In this document: positions 60,950 through 64,000 of the stretch, one piece after another
Position numbering within the stretch: position 1 is the stretch's first letter
How the letters are laid out: each line of letters begins with the position of its first letter
Assembly (NCBI GenBank): GCA_964450125.1
Contig: CAYVDO010000001.1
Location: forward strand, 1-64,000
Origin: JADJOY01 sp964450125
GTDB lineage: Bacteria > JADJOY01
Length of the DNA stretch: 64,000 bases
Direction of reading: 5' to 3'
Translations under genes and position numbers: made by a program
Notes under the pieces: model-generated
The model's input: only the letters and a program-made list of their open reading frames with translations
What the model was told of the DNA's origin: nothing
The model's database searches: none

Positions 60950-61503
60950 GACAGATCCGCGCGCGCAGCATGGCCGCACTGAACTTCGCCGGCCTGAGGC
61001 TCGAGGCTTTTTCCAGGCGCGGGCTCGCCGCCGAGCGGTAGCGAAAGTGCAGGGCGCGGGCGCTTGCGCTTCTGCCAGATCCGGGCCTGCCGCAGCGCCG
61101 CACGCTTGCTGCTTCGCTGCGCGTCTCGCTCGACGTTGCCGTCGACCACGAAGCGCCGGCAGGAGAGGCACTTGCTCATCACCGTGCCATCCGGGAATCG
61201 CAGCACGAAGAGATGCCTCCGGCTGCAGTGCTCGCACACGAACGGCCCACCCGAGGAACGCCGCGCGGCCTTGGGCGCGCTCGGAGCCGTGGGAACCACC
61301 AACGGTGGCGCGACTGGCTCGTCCGGTGCCGGTTCGCCGATACCCGTGGCAGGATCCACGATCCAGCGCCGCCCGGTGGCGACGTTCCGGGTGATGAGGA
61401 GGCGCCCATCGATGCCGCGGGGGCGTATGCCCTCGACGTGCATACCCATGTGCTTGAGCTCGCTCGACGCGCCGTTTCGGTGGACTGCTGTATGGGTGTT
61501 CAT
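60946..61503 (-). CDS. zinc-finger protein upstream of lexA
   Basis: A 185-residue protein with one CxxC...CxxC zinc motif (CEHCSRRH near 91-98 and CLSCRRF near 114-120), a basic helical tail and Pro-rich linkers. The early part has RLLITRNVATGRRWIVDP. The ATG falls in the left arm of the promoter palindrome and has no Shine-Dalgarno, suggesting leaderless translation; ATG 61449 is an alternative. Being first in the lexA operon, it is probably damage-inducible. Function unknown. Confidence 0.68.
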   Translation of the reverse strand: MNTHTAVHRNGASSELKHMGMHVEGIRPRGIDGRLLITRNVATGRRWIVDPATGIGEPAPDEPVAPPLVVPTAPSAPKAARRSSGGPFVCEHCSRRHLFVLRFPDGTVMSKCLSCRRFVVDGNVERDAQRSSKRAALRQARIWQKRKRPRPALSLPLGGEPAPGKSLEPQAGEVQCGHAARADLS

Positions 61504-61543
61504 GGTGAACGCGAGTTTAGTGGACGAGCGTTCACCATGTCAA
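61501..61543 (-). promoter_or_regulatory. leaderless promoter with 12-bp operator palindrome
   Basis: On the minus strand, -35 TTGACA (61543-61538) and -10 TAAACT (61519-61514) are 18 bases apart, putting the start of transcription about at the ATG (61503). Overlapping both is the inverted repeat CATGGTGAACGC (61501-61512) / GCGTTCACCATG (61528-61539), 15-base spacer. Inside are two GAAC-N4-GTTC-like half-pairs. This is a convincing LexA autoregulation site by position; binding is inferred. Confidence 0.72.
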
Positions 61544-61595
61544 GCTATCTTTCCGCGAGCCGGCTGACGCGCAGGCTACTCGCGTGCGAGCCAGC

Positions 61596-62345
61596 TCATC
61601 CGGGCGCGGCGGAGGCGCAACGCGCCCGCAGCTCCGCGACGCGATTCGAGATGATTCCGGAAACGCCGCGCTGAATCAGCTCGGTGGCGACGGCTGCATC
61701 GTCGACGGTCCACGCGAGCACACGAAGGCCGAGCGTGCGTGCGCGGTCGATGAGCGGGGAGGTCGCGAGATCGAAGCGTGGATGGACGAAGCTCGCGCCG
61801 ACGCGACGCGCATCGGCGTCGAGCGCCGCGGGCGGCTCTTCGTAGAGGAGACCGATCGGCAGCGCAGGATCGAGCGCGTGCACCTCGTCGAGGTGCGCGA
61901 AGCGAAACGCCGATACGAGCACGCGTTCTCGTGTACCGGTGGTACGAATCACGTCGACGACCGCACCTGCGAGTCCGGCGCCGGCCTTCCCCTTGAGCTC
62001 GATGTTGATCGGCACCCGCGGCGCGATGCGCGTGAGCACGTCGCGGAGCCGCGGCACGGGCTCGCCGCGAAAGCGCGGATCGAACCAGCTGCCGGCATCG
62101 AGCCGCGCTAGCTCGTCGGCGCTGCGTTCCCACACGTGCCCGGTGACGCCGGCGGTGCGGGCGAGCGTGGCGTCGTGGATCACCACCACTTCGCCGTCGC
62201 GGCTCAGGCGCACGTCGAGCTCGATGGCGTTGGCGCCTCGGCGCATCGCCTCCTCGAACGCAGCCATCGTGTTCTCGGGGCAGTCCGCGGACGCTCCGCG
62301 GTGCGCGATCCAGGCCATCGGAACGTCGGCAAGGAAAGAGCTCAT
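61596..62345 (-). CDS. glycerophosphodiester phosphodiesterase
   Basis: A 249-residue GDPD. It begins AWIAHRGASADCPENTMAAFEEAMRRGANAIELDVRLSRDGE with the catalytic His and metal Glu/Asp pair, then VVIHDATL (second His), INIELKG (Glu), and ends LAWTVDD and GVSGIISNR. Hydrolyses glycerophosphodiesters to glycerol-3-phosphate. ATG 62345 precedes the domain directly; the longer frame is shadow. No signal peptide, so cytoplasmic. Confidence 0.93.
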   Translation of the reverse strand: MSSFLADVPMAWIAHRGASADCPENTMAAFEEAMRRGANAIELDVRLSRDGEVVVIHDATLARTAGVTGHVWERSADELARLDAGSWFDPRFRGEPVPRLRDVLTRIAPRVPINIELKGKAGAGLAGAVVDVIRTTGTRERVLVSAFRFAHLDEVHALDPALPIGLLYEEPPAALDADARRVGASFVHPRFDLATSPLIDRARTLGLRVLAWTVDDAAVATELIQRGVSGIISNRVAELRARCASAAPG

Positions 62346-62481
62346 GAGCGATTGACTCCGTCGTCCACGCCTCGATAAGTCGTTCGTCGCGTAGTTCGCG
62401 GGGGGTTGCGCGGGGTGGGCACGTCTCGGCTTTCGAGCCACCAACCCAAGCCTCGATCCCGCCGTGACGAGGAGGCGTATC

Positions 62482-63012
62482 GTGCCGATCTACGAGTTCT
62501 ACTGCCAAGACTGCCACATGATCTTCAATTTCTTTTCGGCGGGAGTGAACACCACCAAGCGCCCGACCTGCCCGCGTTGTCAGAAACGCGCGCTCGAACG
62601 GCAGATGTCCCGGTTCGCGACCGTGAAGAGCATCGGCGATGCCGCGGGCGGCGCGGACGCGGGCGAGAGCGGAGGCGGCGACTTCGACGAGGCGCGCATG
62701 GAGCGCGCGATGGAATCGTTCGCGCGCGAGGCCGAGGGCATCGACGAGAACGACCCGCGCCAGGCGGCACAGATGATGCGCCGCCTCTCGGAAATGGCCG
62801 GCATGAACATCGGCCCCGGCATGGATGAAGCACTGAAACGCATCGAGGCCGGCGAAGACCCGGAAGCGGTCGAGTCGCAGATGGGCGACCTGCTCGAGGG
62901 CGAAGAGCCGTTCGCGCCCGGTGCCGAAAAGGCAGCGGACGCGGGTACGCGGCGCGTGGCGGCGGCGCGTTCACGGCTACCGGCCCGGGACGAAAAGCTC
63001 TATACCTTGTGA
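62482..63012 (+). CDS. FmdB-family zinc-ribbon protein
   Basis: A 176-residue protein starting with the FmdB zinc ribbon: PIYEFYCQDCHMIF and CPRCQ (two C-x-x-C pairs near 8-11 and 31-34). The remainder is an acidic helical stretch (AEGIDENDPRQAAQMMRRL and on) ending in basic KLYTL. GAGGAGG lies before the GTG. FmdB proteins are putative regulators; the acidic tail is longer than usual. Divergent from GDPD. Confidence 0.82.
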   Translation: MPIYEFYCQDCHMIFNFFSAGVNTTKRPTCPRCQKRALERQMSRFATVKSIGDAAGGADAGESGGGDFDEARMERAMESFAREAEGIDENDPRQAAQMMRRLSEMAGMNIGPGMDEALKRIEAGEDPEAVESQMGDLLEGEEPFAPGAEKAADAGTRRVAAARSRLPARDEKLYTL

Positions 63013-63082
63013 CCCGCCGCGCGAACTCGTCTCGCGAGCCACCTCGCGACCGGCCGCGCGCCACTTCGGGGAGCGCTTCCGC

Positions 63083-64000
63083 ATGAAACCAAATCGCCGC
63101 GTCTGGTTGGCACCGCTCGTCGCCTTGTCGCTTTCGGTCGCGTGTGGTGGCGGGGGCGGTGGAGGGGCCGGGGGCGGGGGCGGTGGCGGCGGGGGGGGCG
63201 ACGATCTCGGTGAGGCCAACGCGTTCCGGTTGGTCGAGCTCGGGACATTCCCGCTCGATTCGTCGGTGCAGGCGGGAGGACGGTCGTTCGCGGCCACAGC
63301 CCCGATCTCGGCCAAGTTCGCGGCAGACACCGTGTCGTTCGCGATGCTCACCGACCTCACCGACAGCGGCGCCTCGGATCGTCTTGGCACCATCGCCGAC
63401 GTCGTGAGCCCGTCGGGCGAGCTGCTCACGCCAGGGAGCAATCTGGACCAATTCCAGGACGGGCCGCTCAGGCCGAGCTTCGACTACGGCGCCAACGGCC
63501 TGCTGCTGCCGAAATCACCCTCGAGCCTGCCCCAGGCGGGCACGTACACCTTTCGTGTGATTCGCGACGGCTCCAGCAATCGATCCGTCCCCGTGGCGGT
63601 CGCCGTGCGCCGGGGCCGGGTCGTCGGACACCGCATTCCGTGCAACGTGTTCGTTCACGACGCGTCCGGGCTGCGCCCCGAAGATCTGGGCGGCGTGATG
63701 GACCGGATCAATCAGATCTACGCGCAAACCGGGCTCACGCTCGATCCCATCGAGTTCTTCACCGGTGGCGACGCGAGCAACGCGGTGGTTCGCAACCCCG
63801 GCAGCCCTGGCTCCAATCTGCCGTCGTTGCTCTCGATCCCCGTGCCGCAGGAAAACGCGCTCACGTTTTGGCTGCTTCAGGACGTGACCGATTCGAGCGT
63901 GGACCAGGACTTGACGCTGCTGGGGCTGGCGCTCGGCATTCCCGGGTCGTACGGCTGGCCGCGGTCGAGCGACAATGGGGTGCTGGTCTCGGTGGCTGGC
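63083..64000 (+). CDS. secreted lipoprotein, truncated by the window end
   Basis: At least 306 residues with no stop inside the window. The first 21 residues are a lipoprotein signal ending in the lipobox SVAC, followed by a 17-residue glycine-rich linker. The mature part has beta-strand character (AGTYTFRVIRDG) and a region VVGHRIPCNVFVHDASGLRP then MDRINQIYAQTGL, similar in style to extracellular zinc peptidases or adhesins, whose HExxH might lie past the window. Function not assigned. Confidence 0.7.
   Translation, partial: MKPNRRVWLAPLVALSLSVACGGGGGGGAGGGGGGGGGGDDLGEANAFRLVELGTFPLDSSVQAGGRSFAATAPISAKFAADTVSFAMLTDLTDSGASDRLGTIADVVSPSGELLTPGSNLDQFQDGPLRPSFDYGANGLLLPKSPSSLPQAGTYTFRVIRDGSSNRSVPVAVAVRRGRVVGHRIPCNVFVHDASGLRPEDLGGVMDRINQIYAQTGLTLDPIEFFTGGDASNAVVRNPGSPGSNLPSLLSIPVPQENALTFWLLQDVTDSSVDQDLTLLGLALGIPGSYGWPRSSDNGVLVSVAG

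Overview
The window is GC-rich bacterial chromosome with a metagenome-assembly character: it holds two 10-base runs of N and several genes broken in ways that could be biological or assembly errors. Short gene gaps, ATGA/GTGA overlaps, periplasmic and outer-membrane proteins, a NhaR-type regulator, a DUF3604 protein, a bifunctional debranching enzyme and a hopanoid-type epimerase point to a Gram-negative of the old deltaproteobacterial assemblage (Myxococcota or a Binatia-like lineage). That placement is inference. No rRNA, tRNA, CRISPR array or complete insertion sequence was recognised.

Layout. 1-6.5 kb: a PMT/ArnT-type glycosyltransferase, a secreted protein of unknown function, glycerate kinase, and a VanZ-like/metalloprotease fusion. 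6.6-9.9 kb: an apparently Fur-controlled operon of porin, bacterioferritin-associated ferredoxin, bacterioferritin, a covalent-flavin (FMN_bind) protein and a four-helix membrane protein. 9.9-17 kb: a short-chain dehydrogenase, a large glycogen debranching enzyme overlapping an amidase, and an ArsC-like protein. 17-21 kb: a DUF222/HNH protein and the wreck of a type III restriction-modification locus. 20.7-28.9 kb, minus strand: a YpfJ-type peptidase, an ornithine cyclodeaminase homologue, an HpnA-like epimerase, the NAD salvage pair nadD (frameshifted) and pncB, a VOC protein, a TlpA-like thioredoxin, a glycoside-hydrolase-like secreted protein and a YkgJ-type protein. 29-33.4 kb: a DUF3604, PpiC and membrane-protein operon.

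35.2-41 kb: a five-gene minus-strand operon reading hpf/raiA-like, ftsH, Ca/Na antiporter, cation/proton antiporter (interrupted by a gap and a foreign-looking fragment), terC. It resembles an ion-homeostasis and proteostasis stress island. A NhaR-like regulator lies about 0.9 kb beyond its promoter end. 42.8-51 kb: quinone oxidoreductase, OsmC, two small proteins, glucose dehydrogenase, an FAD-NADPH/NapH polyferredoxin fusion, and an acyl-CoA ligase flanked by copies of a structured non-coding repeat. 51.5-64 kb: an SxtJ-like/SGNH fusion, an orphan adenine methyltransferase, a membrane coiled-coil protein, split transketolase, a hydroxybutyrate-dehydrogenase-like SDR, lexA behind a zinc-finger gene with a readable operator-promoter, GDPD, an FmdB-like protein and the start of a lipoprotein.

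Most notable are the structured repeat (one copy at about 48.8 kb and a 156-bp tandem array at about 51.1-51.5 kb) whose hairpin stems differ in sequence but keep pairing, the Fur-box iron/flavin operon, the stress island, and the LexA-type palindrome overlapping a leaderless promoter.
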